Of a DNA stretch of 64,000 bases, positions 22,546 through 34,390 are shown one piece after another. The stretch lies in contig OY728122.1 in NCBI GenBank assembly GCA_963277665.1, positions 2,126,620,024 through 2,126,684,023 on the forward strand. The letters are read 5' to 3'. This DNA is from Viscum album. Its lineage: Eukaryota > Streptophyta > Magnoliopsida > Santalales > Viscaceae. How positions within the stretch are numbered: position 1 is the stretch's first letter; each line of letters starts with the position of its first letter. Under the pieces are notes generated by a model, which was not told the DNA's origin, searched no databases, and saw only the letters and a program-made list of their open reading frames with translations. The position numbers and the translations under genes were made by a program.

Positions 22546-22867
22546 CATTATAGACATTATATTAAAATATGACTATTATGGTTGGGGATTAATACTATTA
22601 GGAGTTCCATACATTGAGGAGTATCTCAACTCTATATTTATAATATATGATATGATTCAGGGATATGAGACTAGGGTGAATTGATGTAAAACCCTAGTGA
22701 TCACTAAATTGAGTGATTTTCCAAATTGGAATGGATAAAATTAACTTATTTTACAAGTATAGGGAAAATTTTTTGAAGGGTCACCCATGTGGGGAGATTT
22801 GGTATAAGGGACACCTAGGTGGAGTGAATCAGGTGAATGATTGCCTATTTGTGGGTCGCATAGTTAG
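22546..22867. other. Transition zone between satellite arrays
   Basis: It contains repeat-like phrases (ggggattaatactattagga, ggagtatctcaactc, gtcacccatgtgggg) but no clear period. The open frame at 22713-23048 runs into the next tandem array and has no recognisable domain, so I do not call it a gene. Confidence 0.4.
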
Positions 22868-23150
22868 TATTTGGTGGAATCATAACTACCTTATCCAATT
22901 GATATTTGAATGGATTAGAGTACCTTGCCTAAACGATTCTTGGGATGTTTGCAGTACCTCACTCAAGTGCCACATGGGTGGGTTGGAGTTCCTCAACCAT
23001 GCGATGCTGGTTGAATTTGATTCCCTAACGGAAGTGATACTTGGGTAGAAATGATTACTTCACCCAAGTGGTATATGGGTGAATTGGAAGTACAACGACC
23101 AACTGATACTTGGGTGGATTTGTTTACACCACCCATGTTGCTTCCCCAAG
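22868..23150. repeat. ~34-bp tandem array with an inverted repeat in each unit
   Basis: Units start near 22868, 22903, 22937, 22971, 23006, 23038, 23072, 23107 and 23141, so the period is 32-35 bp. The approximate unit is TACTTGGGTGGATT followed by GGAGTACCTCACCCAAGTGA. ACTTGGGTG at the start and CACCCAAGT near the end are exact reverse complements, so an ideal unit could fold into a 9-bp stem. Units are decayed; the clearest are at 23038 and 23107. Confidence 0.8.
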
Positions 23151-23249
23151 TGAGGGGAAACTGGGGGCCTCATCCTAGTATATTTTTATCCCTATTTTTT
23201 TATCACGCTAGAGGGAAATATTTGGTAAAACATGTAGCATGAGAAGAAC

Positions 23250-25608
23250 ATTCACCTTTTTTCATCATATAGAATGACATCCACTATGCAGCCTAAAATC
23301 AGAGGTTGGGAGTCTATTTATTGGTCAACTAGAGTACCATCCCAATATATCTATGATAAGGAGTTAGTAGAGTTGTGTGAAGGTATTTCATGAGGGAGCT
23401 ATACAAATAGTCTACAAGGGAACCCAAATTCCATAACAAAATTTACCTTACTTCTAAAACCAAATATTTTTATTCATTTTCCATTTGACCTCTTTGAAAT
23501 GTCCAAACGAATTCTATAACCCAAACTACACATATAGATATTGTGTGTATACACAATCATGGGGCTTCATGATGCTGAAGCATTCTTATAAGACCCATAA
23601 AAAGGATTTTAAATGTGCCAACATCTTTTAATAGGATATTTCAAAAATAATTGGACTCCTCCAAGATGCAGGTTCTAGGAGGAATCCCACAATATTGGGT
23701 AATTTTGATAATGAATATCTATGATTTATGTGAGAATATTCATTATATACTCATAAATACAATCTAATTCATCTTCCATCTTGGGGAAACATTTCTAATC
23801 AATCTCATCATGAGTTTTACAAGGGATAATTGTATCAATGGTCATGCAGAAAAGTTCATGGAGTGATGTTTTTATTCCAAAAATCATGTTGAGTGCATAG
23901 GATATCAGTTTACACTCCCTCTACACAATTAAATAGTGAATGATTTTTTCCATATCTCACATTTGAGGATGTTCATGCCCATTAAATCACATGTACAATT
24001 ATTAAAATCTAAACAACTTGAGAGTGAAAGTTTTACTAAGAAAAACATATAAAAATCTTGGATTTAAGATACATGGATGTAAGAAAATAAAATACCCATA
24101 TAGTAAACATGTTATAGTGCAATAATAATTATGATGATTCTATATAATAAACTGAGTATGTGATGAGAAAATATTACCATCACTTGGTTTAATCTACATA
24201 ATTAAATTGTGAGGGAGAAATTATTTTTAAAGGGAGTGGAATGAAAAAACGTTATTTTATCCACATTAAATAAATATTTTTTAGAACAATTACTCCATAG
24301 AAATCCCAAAATCTATACTAATAGATACCACAGTATGGAAACTGTATAATTTTTAGGTATAAACATTGATAATTTAATTATTAGAGAGTGAGAGGTATAT
24401 GTATAATGAAGAAAAAAGATATAAATTTATATTAAATATCTACCCAATTAGTACAGTGAATGCAATAATATATTTTTTGCAATATTTAATTGTTTACAAT
24501 TTTAATATTTATAAATATATATATTTAAAAATGATTTAGAAAAGTTTAAATAATTATTTATAAATAAATGAAAATTTAATGTTCAAAAATATGATTTCTA
24601 GTAATAAGAGTTCTTCTTAAAAATTAAAAAATTACAATCAATTTTTTAAAAAAATTAGTGGACATAAATTTAGAAAAATTAACCCCATTTTCTTATTTAT
24701 CATGTCTACTTTAGTTTATGATTATTTATTTGATTTTTATAAAATGAATAATTTTTTATGAATGGTGAAAAGTTTATTTTTACAAATAACATGATTTTAT
24801 GATATTATTGTTATATTATATGGATTTGATATTAAAAAAATATTTCATAAGAAAACATATGTATTTAATAAGTGACCATATTGTATAAAAAAAATCATGT
24901 TTTTAATTTATAAACCAATATTTTTCATTCTATTACTTAAAGAATATTTTTACAGAAACTTTGTTTCCAATATATTATAAATATAGTAAATTAATATTAA
25001 AATTTATCAATTTATAAAAATTTGGTAAAAGGATAAATTAAAATTTATAATAATTATGTATAAATTATAAAATAAAAACCATTTCCTGTTTTCAAAAATG
25101 GAAAATTTCCTAAATTAAAACTAGTAACAATGGTAAAAAGCAAATTGGATAAAATGAGTGACCAAAGTGGTAAACTCACAAAAATTATAAAAACGATTTT
25201 TAGTTATATTGATGTTGTTTTATAGAACAATATATCATCAAATATCTATTATTGATAAATTTTTGAGCCACTTTTCATGTGATTGACTTCCCATTATTGA
25301 ATTATTTTCCCTATTTTCAAGAATTGAATCCCATTTAACATATAAAAGGGCACATATATCCTCAGTTTCCCTCACTATAATGTGACTTATTTGAATAAAA
25401 AAATCTTCAAAAAAATCTATCATATAATCTTATACAACTTATGGAGTTTATGATCATCTAAAATGACCACACCTCAGAGGTTTAATCCTCTTTACAATGT
25501 TTATAATCCAATAAGAGAGGTACAAGTTCCTAACACATCATTCTATTATCTGTTAGTTTATGTGATTTTATTATTCACATAATATCTTTTCACCAAAATT
25601 AAATAATA
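23250..25608. other. Unassigned AT-rich spacer
   Basis: No gene, tandem array or element remnant was recognised. The part at about 24430-25180 is extremely AT-rich. Confidence 0.5.
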
Positions 25609-25613
25609 AAACA
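25609..25613. repeat. E2 target site duplication, left (AAACA)
   Basis: AAACA precedes the left LTR, and AAATA follows the right LTR (38156-38160). Four of five bases agree, as expected for an old insertion. Confidence 0.65.
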
Positions 25614-28600
25614 TGTAATTCCCTGACCCCAGTTACCTAGAGTCTGTGCATTATTTCGTATCATTGGCATGATCACAAAAGATTAAATCTTAAAAGACCG
25701 ATTAGTTTAGTAGCCTTGGAAACACTTGATATATTCATAAGTATTACATTACATCATAAAATGAAAAAATACAACCACATATTGTCTCCATATACCACAC
25801 TCATATCCCCTCATACTATCCCTGTAAGTCATTCCTAAAATACTTCTTGACAACTTGGGAAAAATAAAACATAGAAAGGGGTGAGCTCAAATTCCCAGTA
25901 AGGATAACAAAATAGCCAAAATTTTCATAAATAAGCATAAACATTTTAAGCAATGTATAACTTAATAAAAGCCTTTTAAACTTGAAATTCATCATAATAT
26001 GGCAGAAATAAAATTAAATAATTCCATTTACTTATTCACATTAATATTTTACTGGTCGAAAAATCACATGCAATATCAATAACCACTTTCATAATGATGG
26101 AATACATAATGCCAGACTATCATAACAACATAGTAAAGGACTTGTACCAATACTACAAAAATGATTTTGTCAAGCCCTTATATTGAGACACTAGTTTGTC
26201 TCATGAGACCTACTGATGCATCGTGGAGCTTAGGCAGGCTCCACTCGTCACTTACTAAATCCAATGAATTCCTCGTATGGAGAGGTTTAAACATAACATA
26301 AACATTCGTATTGAAACTAGCATATGAAATTTCAACACTTTCTCTATAAACCATGAATGGTATAAAAATAACACATCCATAGTCAAACATATCACAAAAC
26401 CTTCAATACAATAGGGATGTTTTTTATCATAATAAATCAACTTCAAATTAGCTTAAATTACATCAAAGGATGTTGACATAGATGAAATCAAAACTATTTG
26501 AGAGAAATATCTTTTTCTAAATCATCTAAAAGTCAAATAATTATAAAATAAAACATTTAATTCGATAATATTCATATAAACTTGTAAATAAAGCTTCCAT
26601 GATTTTATAACGGCAGAAAATTGATGCACCAACCATACATGTTAAAAAAGACATTCTTACATTAATTCTCTCGAAAAGGTTAAAAAGGACCTTGTTTGGA
26701 AAATGATGAAAAGATTCCTTTATAAACATTTTATAAAATTTCAAAAAGGGTATAAATTACTTTAACCCATAGTCTATAAAATAATACGAATTATTTGAAA
26801 CACATTTTTAAGAAACATGGATGTGGATGATAAAGAGGTCCTATTAGATAATTACGTATAAACAACCTCATATAATAAAGATATTGGGAAAAAACCCTTA
26901 CCTTGTAATTTTCCTTGATCGAGGGTAGGTAAACCTCATATAGAACGGTGAAATAATTTTATTAAATTATACAATAATCATATAAATTAATATGATATCA
27001 TATATGATCTTGTAACAGTGCTTTGTTAATAATATCTTAGTATTATCATTGTTTCGGGTGTTAACTGATTCATTTTCCATTATATGATTTGTTATATAAG
27101 CCATGATTTTTAAGGATAGATTGTATCTTATTCATATCCATAATGATATTATGTCTGTAAAAATTATTTTTAACCATAAAATGAAAATTATTCATGAATG
27201 GATACGATGGGGAATGAAACTCATCGTGTTCGTGGAGACGGTAGTCCGTACGTATGCAAGAGCGAAAATATCATTCTTTTGATATTAAAATAATATATAA
27301 TTGGATGTTATATAATATATAAAGAATCATTATCATGTTATATTTATTACTTACATCAATTAGATACCATTATCATACCCTTCCAAATAATAATGTATTG
27401 AATAACAAATACACCAAGACGTGGAGACGGTATTCCGTACCTACACACGTTTGGGGACATGTCATTCAAAGGATTGGTAGAATACTGAATATGGTTGTAC
27501 CATATTTATAATAAAATCACAGTATATATTAGATACTTGAGTTATTATTTTAGAAAGGAAATAATAAAGATCGAAAAAACTGGAAGAAGAAAAGAACTTG
27601 AAAGAGGGTGGTGAAATCATTACTTTTTCTTCGGGTTCTTCATTTTGATTTGATCAAAAGGGTTTCTTACGTTTTCTTTCAGACAAAAATAAGTCCTCTC
27701 GGTTGAATTGAGGGAAGTTGGGAGGATATTTCGGCTGGGTTTGGCTGAGCCAAATGTCTTTGAAGGTGGGAATTAGAGAGAAGCGGGACTACCCTTTTAT
27801 AAGAGGGTTGAGGGGCACCATAGGAAAATCTAGAAATATTATTTTATAATAAATTCATATTCAGTTTATAATGTCTCCAAACTGATTTATTTTGAGGATA
27901 TTGTGGGTATGGGTCGCAAAAAACTCAAACAATAGGGATTAGATAGGTTCAGATAAAATTATTGACCATATCTTTTAGTTTTGACTCTAAGTTAATTTGT
28001 TTGACATTTACCATGTCTCTTTGTATTTTTATAATATATGATTAATAAACATACAATAAACTTCCAAGAAAACCCCAATTGGTTAATCAATGATACAAAT
28101 ATAATTATATATGTCCCTTTTCCAAACCATATATTTTTAGGAATAGAATATCAATTTATAATTTAATATATTTTTTAAAATCTCCTTTAAGTAAAATTTT
28201 CCACTATTTGATAATTGATTTTTGTTCAAGTCGTAAAATTTTATTAATTCGAAAAAAATTCATTTAAGAAATCCTAACATGTCATAATAATCTATAAAAT
28301 TTGTGTATGTCATCAAAACTTTCAAATTTTATTTATTTTATAATTTATAATACCAATTATTTGATTCTTTCAATAATAATGAAAATAACGCATCATTATT
28401 GTGTCATAAATAAATTTAATTAATCAATGTCTCAAAATTAGAAATAAAATACCATTAGGTAGAAAATATTTTTTTCATTCTAATGAATAGTTATTGTAGA
28501 ACATTTAATGTATATAACCCTATGTAAAAATTATTTTTCTAAAAGATATATGATTATGTCATTTTTGTATTTACATTAACATAATTAATATAAATTGTCA

Positions 28601-29385
28601 TTATCACTTACAAGTGGCTCCATGGGGTCCCAAAATCGACCCAAAGATGCGCATGGTCTGATATGATTCAACAAATAGGGTTAGGACACGTTTTAGTGTA
28701 ATTTAATATTATTGTAATATTATTGTTTTACCTTTATTTACCGGATTTACCCTTTTACCATGTTAAATAAAATATTTACCAAAGTAATAATTCCAAATGT
28801 ATAAAAATAATAGTTACCTATTTACAAAATTTGGACCTACTAATTCTAAATATGGAATCCACTTTTCCAAATTCAAAACACAGAAGTGGAATAAATTAAT
28901 TTAAAATTAATTTCTATTGTCAAAACAAAAAGCGTGTATTTATGAAATAATAACTATCAAAAGATTGACACTTGCTTATGTCTAGTTTAAATGTGAAATT
29001 ATGTCCAATGACAAAAATTGGATTAAATGGTACAAATAAAATATATTTATATTTTAAAATTAGTCAAATTAATAATTTATCACTATTAATTATTTCGATT
29101 AAAAAGTAGTTTTTAGTTAAAATTTAGTAATTTTCACTATTCATCAAAATTTGAATTTTATCAGAAAAGTACCAAAAATTTAACCTAAGATAATTTTGAT
29201 ATTCCGAATCCAAAAATGAATTCCATTTTGAAAGATAAAATGTGAAAAATTTCAATAATTAGTTATTACTATTCATAACAGCTAGTTTGATTGGTTGTGG
29301 TGTGTGTTAGAACTCGAAGTTGCGCACAACACACACTACTATATTATTCAAAGAGAAGCGTACCGTGGAAGATTGGGGTGTTACA
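25614..29385 (-). repeat. E2 3' LTR
   Basis: On the plus strand it runs from TGTAATTCCCTGACCC to GGGGTGTTACA. It carries the promoter (minus-strand TATAAAAGG near 27793-27802), two CpG-rich modules (27226-27265 and 27418-27450), and donor- and acceptor-like sites at 27623 and 25854 on the minus strand. Open frames within it (for example 26178-26390) are not supported as genes. Confidence 0.88.
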
Positions 29386-29402
29386 TTCTCCCCTCCTTCA
29401 AA
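29386..29402 (-). other. E2 polypurine tract
   Basis: The minus strand reads TTTGAAGGAGGGGAGAA immediately before the LTR start at 29385. E3 has the equivalent TTTGAAGGAGGGGATAA at 51632-51648. Confidence 0.8.
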
Positions 29403-29419
29403 TAATTTATTCTTTGAAA

Positions 29420-30698
29420 TTTCTAGAATACTACCACATGAAAAGATTCGGTTGGTTGTTCGTAATGACTTCCTCAGGTTCCCACATTGCCTCTCCCATC
29501 TTATGGTTTCTCCATTGAACTTTTACTAGACCTGTCATCTGGTTTATCAACACTTGTTCTATGGTATCAAGAATCCTAAAGGGCTCTTCGAAATAAGACA
29601 GATCGGGTTCTAGTTCTACTTCCTCATAAGTGAGTACATGTGTTGGGTCATGCATGTATTTTCTCAACAGTGATACGTGGAACACATCATGAACATTGGA
29701 AAGACTTGGAGGCATTGCCAAATGGTAAGCTACGACCCCAATTCATTCTAGAATTTCAAAAAGACTGATGTACCTGGGACTCAATTTACCCTTCTTACCA
29801 AAACTTATAACACCCTTCCATGAAGATATCATCAAGAAAACATGATCTCCTACCTTAAATTACAAATCCTTATTTCAGTTATCGGCATAGCTCTTCTGCC
29901 TACTTTGAGCTGCTTTGATGTGGTTTTGGATTACCTTCACCTTTTCCTTAGTTTCCCCCAGAAGTTATGGGCCTACGAGTTTTCTTTCATCAACATCATC
30001 CCAACAGGTTGGTGTGCGACATCTCTTTCCATATGACGCTTCATATGGTGCCATCAGAATACTTGAATGGAAGCTATTGTTATAGGAAAATTCTACCAGA
30101 GAAAAATGTTGATCCCACATACCTTGAAAGACATGTGAGCATGATCTCAACATGTCTTCTATGGTTTGAATAGTTCGTGCTGAATATCTATCAGTTTGAG
30201 GGTGGTAGGAAGTGCTCAAATGAAGTTCAGTATCAAGGGCATTCTGAATACTTTTTAGAATATTGATGTAAAAAAGGGGATCACGATCAGAAACAATTGA
30301 TAGGGGTACTCCATGAAATATCACAACTTCATTAATATATACTTTTTCTAGACGTTCAAGTAGGTAGATCATATCTTATAACAAGAAAATGTGACGAATT
30401 GGTAAGACAATAAAAAATAACCCATATTTATATCATTCCATCTAGGAGTATTTGGTAGTCCCATGGAAAAGTCCATCGTAATATTATCCCATTTCCACTC
30501 AGGTATGGGAAGAGGTTTCATGACTCTCCCAGGTTGATGCCCTCCTGCTTTCATTTGTTGAAAAACCATACATCTTGACACATAATCGGAAATCTCCCCC
30601 TTCATGTTGTCCCACCAAAAATGTCCCTTCAAATCTCTATACATTTTGGTGCTCCAAGGGTGTATAGGGGAATTGGAACTATGAGAATCATCCAACAA
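29420..30698 (-). pseudogene. pol: E2 integrase and chromodomain remnant
   Basis: Three overlapping or adjacent minus-strand frames (30369-30698, 29965-30372, 29431-29721) cover the integrase. The zinc-binding part is altered (HPWSTKMYRDL; RCMVFQQM where CX2C is expected, so the second Cys is Phe). The catalytic core keeps MDFSMGLP and VSDRDP, but the final Glu is Ala (SARTIQ where SERTIQ is usual). The C-terminal part keeps FHVSLLRKYM and a chromodomain-like VKVQWRNH...MWEPEE segment. Integration activity would be lost. Frame changes lie between 29721 and 29965 and near 30370. Confidence 0.85.
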
Positions 30699-31945
30699 TT
30701 ATTTTTTTAGATTAGGTATGTTGGGGACACAATGTCTCTTCCCAAATTTTAAAATTCCATCTTCATACATAAAGTCACTCAATATCCCATCATTCACAAC
30801 ATTAATCTTCTTTTTAAACTCTTCATCATCGGTCTGATAACTCTTTATCCTTTCTAGTAATGAGGGTTTCAAAACCATTTGAAAAAGATTTGATGTTTCA
30901 ACTTCCATGGTGATTCCCATATCCATCTTTACTAGATCCATGATAATAGGATCCCTTTCAACAATCATATTGTTCAAAACACCATGATCCATTATACTCA
31001 AAGCATCTTCCACCTTATATGCCTTCCCTGGGTGGTAGGGTATAGTGCAATAATAATTTTTGAGAAGTTCAAGCCATCGCCTTTGCCTCATGTTGAGTTC
31101 ATTCTGTGAGAAAATATACTTCAAACTCTTGTGATCGGTATATATCTCACATTTTTCAATATAGAGATAATATCTACATATCTTCAAAGAAAATATTATT
31201 GCAGCTAACTCAAGATCATGAGTAGGATAGTTTTTCTCATTAATTTTCAGCTATCGTGATGCATTGGAAATAACTCTACAATTCTGCATAAGGACACAAC
31301 CAAGTCCATTATTCGATGCATCATTATAAATAACTAACCCATCATTCCCCGATGGTAGATTTAATATAGGATAATTGACTAATATTCTCTTCATTTCATC
31401 AAAACATTATTCACACTCTTTTTTTCTAAACAAATTTAACCCCTTTACGCGTGAGCTTCGTTAATGGGTTAGCCAATTGGGAAAAGTTATGGAAGAAACG
31501 TCGTTAATAACCTACTAAACCAATAAAATTTCATACCTTAGTTATACTCATCGGGTTTGGACATTCTTGGAATGCCTTGTTCATCGAAGGATCAATGGAA
31601 ATTCCAGCCATAGAGAAAATATGGCCAAGAAAAGAAATCTCGTGAAGCTAGAATTCCCACTTGCTAAACATCCCATATAATTCATGTCTTCTAAGAGTCA
31701 TCAGGATAATTCACAATTGATTTTCATAATCTCCATAGATTTTGGAGTATACCAAGATATAATCAATAAATACCACCACAAAATCATCAAGATATTCCTT
31801 AAAAATTCTATTCATTAGATCCATGAATAAAGAGGGTGAATTAGTCAATCCAAAAGGCATTACTGTAAACTCGTAATTCCTATACTTGGTTCAAAATACT
31901 TTCTTCGGAATTTCATCCTTCTTTACACACAACTGATGATATCCA
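30699..31945 (-). pseudogene. pol: E2 RT C-terminal half, RNase H and linker remnant
   Basis: The minus-strand frame at 30699-31187 covers the end of RNase H ([20 protein letters not shown]) and the spacer to integrase. Unlike E1, the HYHPGKA-like motif reads on ([15 protein letters not shown]). Upstream, to 31945, RT and RNase H sequence is broken by stops and shifts. The catalytic box near 31759-31770 reads FIDY where FIDD/YIDD is required, so the second Asp is lost. Confidence 0.8.
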
Positions 31946-31947
31946 TA

Positions 31948-32202
31948 TCAAAGGTCAATATTTGAAAAGTATTGAGCTCTATGAAGTTGGTCGAATAAAT
32001 CATCAATGTGAGGTAGGGGATACTTATTCTTTATTGTTATAGCATTGATCTTATTGTAGTCAATGCAGAACCTCATAGATACATCTTTCTTCATAACGAA
32101 AAGAATAGGGGCTCCCCATGGAGAAACACTAGGGAAACTAAATCTATTATTAATCAATTCCTCTAGCTGTTTCTTTAGTTCCACTAATTCCAAAGTGGCC
32201 AT
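31948..32202 (-). pseudogene. pol: E2 RT N-terminal fragment
   Basis: This 84-residue frame contains [48 protein letters not shown] and ends at SNIDL with the first catalytic Asp. It is the fingers and early palm of a Ty3-type RT. KIDL is changed to NIDL, and a stop follows directly. Confidence 0.85.
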
Positions 32203-32860
32203 TCTATAAGGGGTCTTCGATATGGGCCTTGAACCAGGAATTAAATCAATAGAAATCTCAATTTCTCATTCTGGAGGATGTCCAGGTATATATTAGGGAA
32301 ACACATCTACATATTCTTTCAGAATAGGTACATCCTCTATTTGAACATTTCTTTCTTCACCCACAGTTATTTCATTCTCTTCCCCCCGATAATTCAATTT
32401 AGTTGAGCTACTGGGGTGGATCTAGATAAGAATCTTGTGGTGATGATTCTTCTCTAAAGATATTGTGTTCTATATCATCATCATCAAAAAACAACCTCTT
32501 TATTCTTACAATAAATCTTCACATCATGGTCTGAAATCCAATCAATACTGAGGATTATATAAAATTCAATCATGGGTATGATGATGAGATCAGTAGATAA
32601 AGAACAGTTATATGCCCTAATGGGAACAAATTTTCAAAACATCATTGCAATGATACATTCATTAGGAGTTTTAACTGAAAACACCCTTGTTAAATCAAAT
32701 TGGAAATATATAATTTTCATAGAAAACTGGGAATATTTGAAACAATGCGATGATCCAGAATCAAATAATGCATTTTCTAAACTTGAGGAAACCATTAAAT
32801 TACCTGCCACCACTTCCTTTGGAGCTTCAAACTCAGCATTAGTGACAACATAAGTTTATC
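32203..32860 (-). pseudogene. pol: E2 protease region remnant
   Basis: On the minus strand, LFDSGSSHCF is readable with the protease DSG codons at 32754-32762. It is followed by decayed sequence homologous to E3 48290-48830. The catalytic Asp is kept although the surrounding frame is broken. Confidence 0.7.
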
Positions 32861-32899
32861 TTTGATCCCTTGGCCTTTTATGAGGTAAGTTCCCTTGAC

Positions 32900-33179
32900 T
32901 CTTAGAACATTAATTTTCATAATGTCCCATATCCCTTTAATTGTAGCATTGAACATCGGTAGCATCTTTCTTCTCCTTGCAATCAAGAGCATAGTGTCCC
33001 TTTTCAACACACTTGTAATATAATCCCATTCCATTCAAGCTAGTATCAAGTTGTTTCGTCCCATATTTACTATAGGATGGATAATCAAGTTTTCCCTTAT
33101 TCCCCTTATTTCCATTTCCAGAGTGAACATTAGATCTCTTCTTCTCATGCTTTGCTTTAAAGTCGTAAGACTTAAAGAA
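32900..33179 (-). pseudogene. gag: E2 gag C-terminal part with two broken zinc knuckles
   Basis: Minus-strand reading gives YKCVEKGHYALDC, where the first Cys of the knuckle has become Tyr, followed by CYN, a stop and RDMGHYEN, another stop and C. Intact knuckles in E1 and E3 at the same place confirm the identification. Confidence 0.75.
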
Positions 33180-33896
33180 TTATTTTTCTGTATTGATATC
33201 ACATGAGATAATATCTTCATACGACAATAAGGATTGTGAGACTAATGATGGACGGAGAAACTGTTTTAACCCATCAAATAAACGATCAATCTTACTTATT
33301 GGGTTATGTATATAATATGTAGCATGCCTCGCTAACCTTGAGAAGTTAGCCTCATACTTTACGACATTCCTATCCTCCTTTTTCCTCAGACTCAGAAGTT
33401 GTCCTTCCATATCTTCTCGATGGTCACCAGGAATGTATTTTTCTAAGAAAATATCTTTAAACTCCCTCCATTCCATATTTGATACTTCATCATCTTCCTT
33501 CATGTTTTGAATCAATGACAACCATTGATCAACATCTCCATTGAGGTGGTAAACTACCATGATAACTTTGTCCCTTTCACTACTCCCCAAGGCATGGAAT
33601 ATTTTATCTAAGGAATTTATCCATTTCTCATCTACCAATGGATTTGAACTCTCATTGAATGTTTGTGGTTGTTGCATCATGAAGCGATCGAACATTGATC
33701 CTTCATGCTGCAGATCAGGGTGCTCTATTAGGGTAAGGTTATTATTCATAACCTGAGTGAGTTGTCCTAGTATAGTGATTAGCTGATCCGCACCAGTTGC
33801 ATCACCAGCTCCACTATAATTATCTTGAGCAGGAGGGAAATCCCTACATCGAGTGTGTGCATTGATATGGTTACCATTTCTTCCACTAGGGGCCAT
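33180..33896 (-). pseudogene. gag: E2 gag N-terminal and capsid part
   Basis: A 238-residue frame starts at ATG 33896 (MAPSGRNGNH...), the best gag start among E2 and E3. The capsid domain (about residues 75-230) keeps VDQWLSLIQNM, MEWREFKDIFLEKY and LSLRKKED, matching E1 gag positions. It ends at a premature stop before the knuckles. It lies 494 bp inside the 5' LTR, like gag in E3. Confidence 0.85.
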
Positions 33897-34378
33897 TTAT
33901 AAACAACGACATACACTAGATTTGTGTATTAATCTTAATACATAAATCAAAACTTGTAAAACACATAACATGAATTGAATAGTTTATGGATATAATCCGT
34001 AATCATAAACTCATATTCTTTGATGAAGTATATTCTCATAAACCCTTAATAATGGTTTGTAAAGAAAATGATAATTATCCAAATCATATCCCCTGGGTGT
34101 GTCGTAACCAAGAGTACATCAAGGTTATACACCAGTTCCCATTCGATTCTAGCTCAAAGTGGTGTTTTCGGGTTTTACCCATAGGTACATCGGTGCTAGA
34201 GCCACCTCTACCTACTCGTATCCAGACAGGGAATCATTTCTTGGAAAACTCATAAAATCTCTACAATACAAAAATTCTAGGAAATTCTTCTATACTAATA
34301 CTAAAAATCTATCTTCGGACTATGTGCACTAATAAGATTTTATCTAAATCTAGCATCTAAGGATTTTACAAAACGTCC

Positions 34379-34388
34379 TCTAATACCA
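34379..34388 (-). other. E2 primer binding site (tRNA-Met)
   Basis: The minus strand reads TGGTATTAGAGG starting two bases inside the 5' LTR. It has one change from the usual TGGTATCAGAG (C to T). Confidence 0.8.
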
Positions 34389-34390
34389 AC

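Noticed and set aside
22713..23048. 111-residue open frame in the satellite island
   Set aside because: It overlaps the 34-bp tandem array, has no recognisable domain, and its start is not supported by any upstream gene signal. It is best explained by the repeat.
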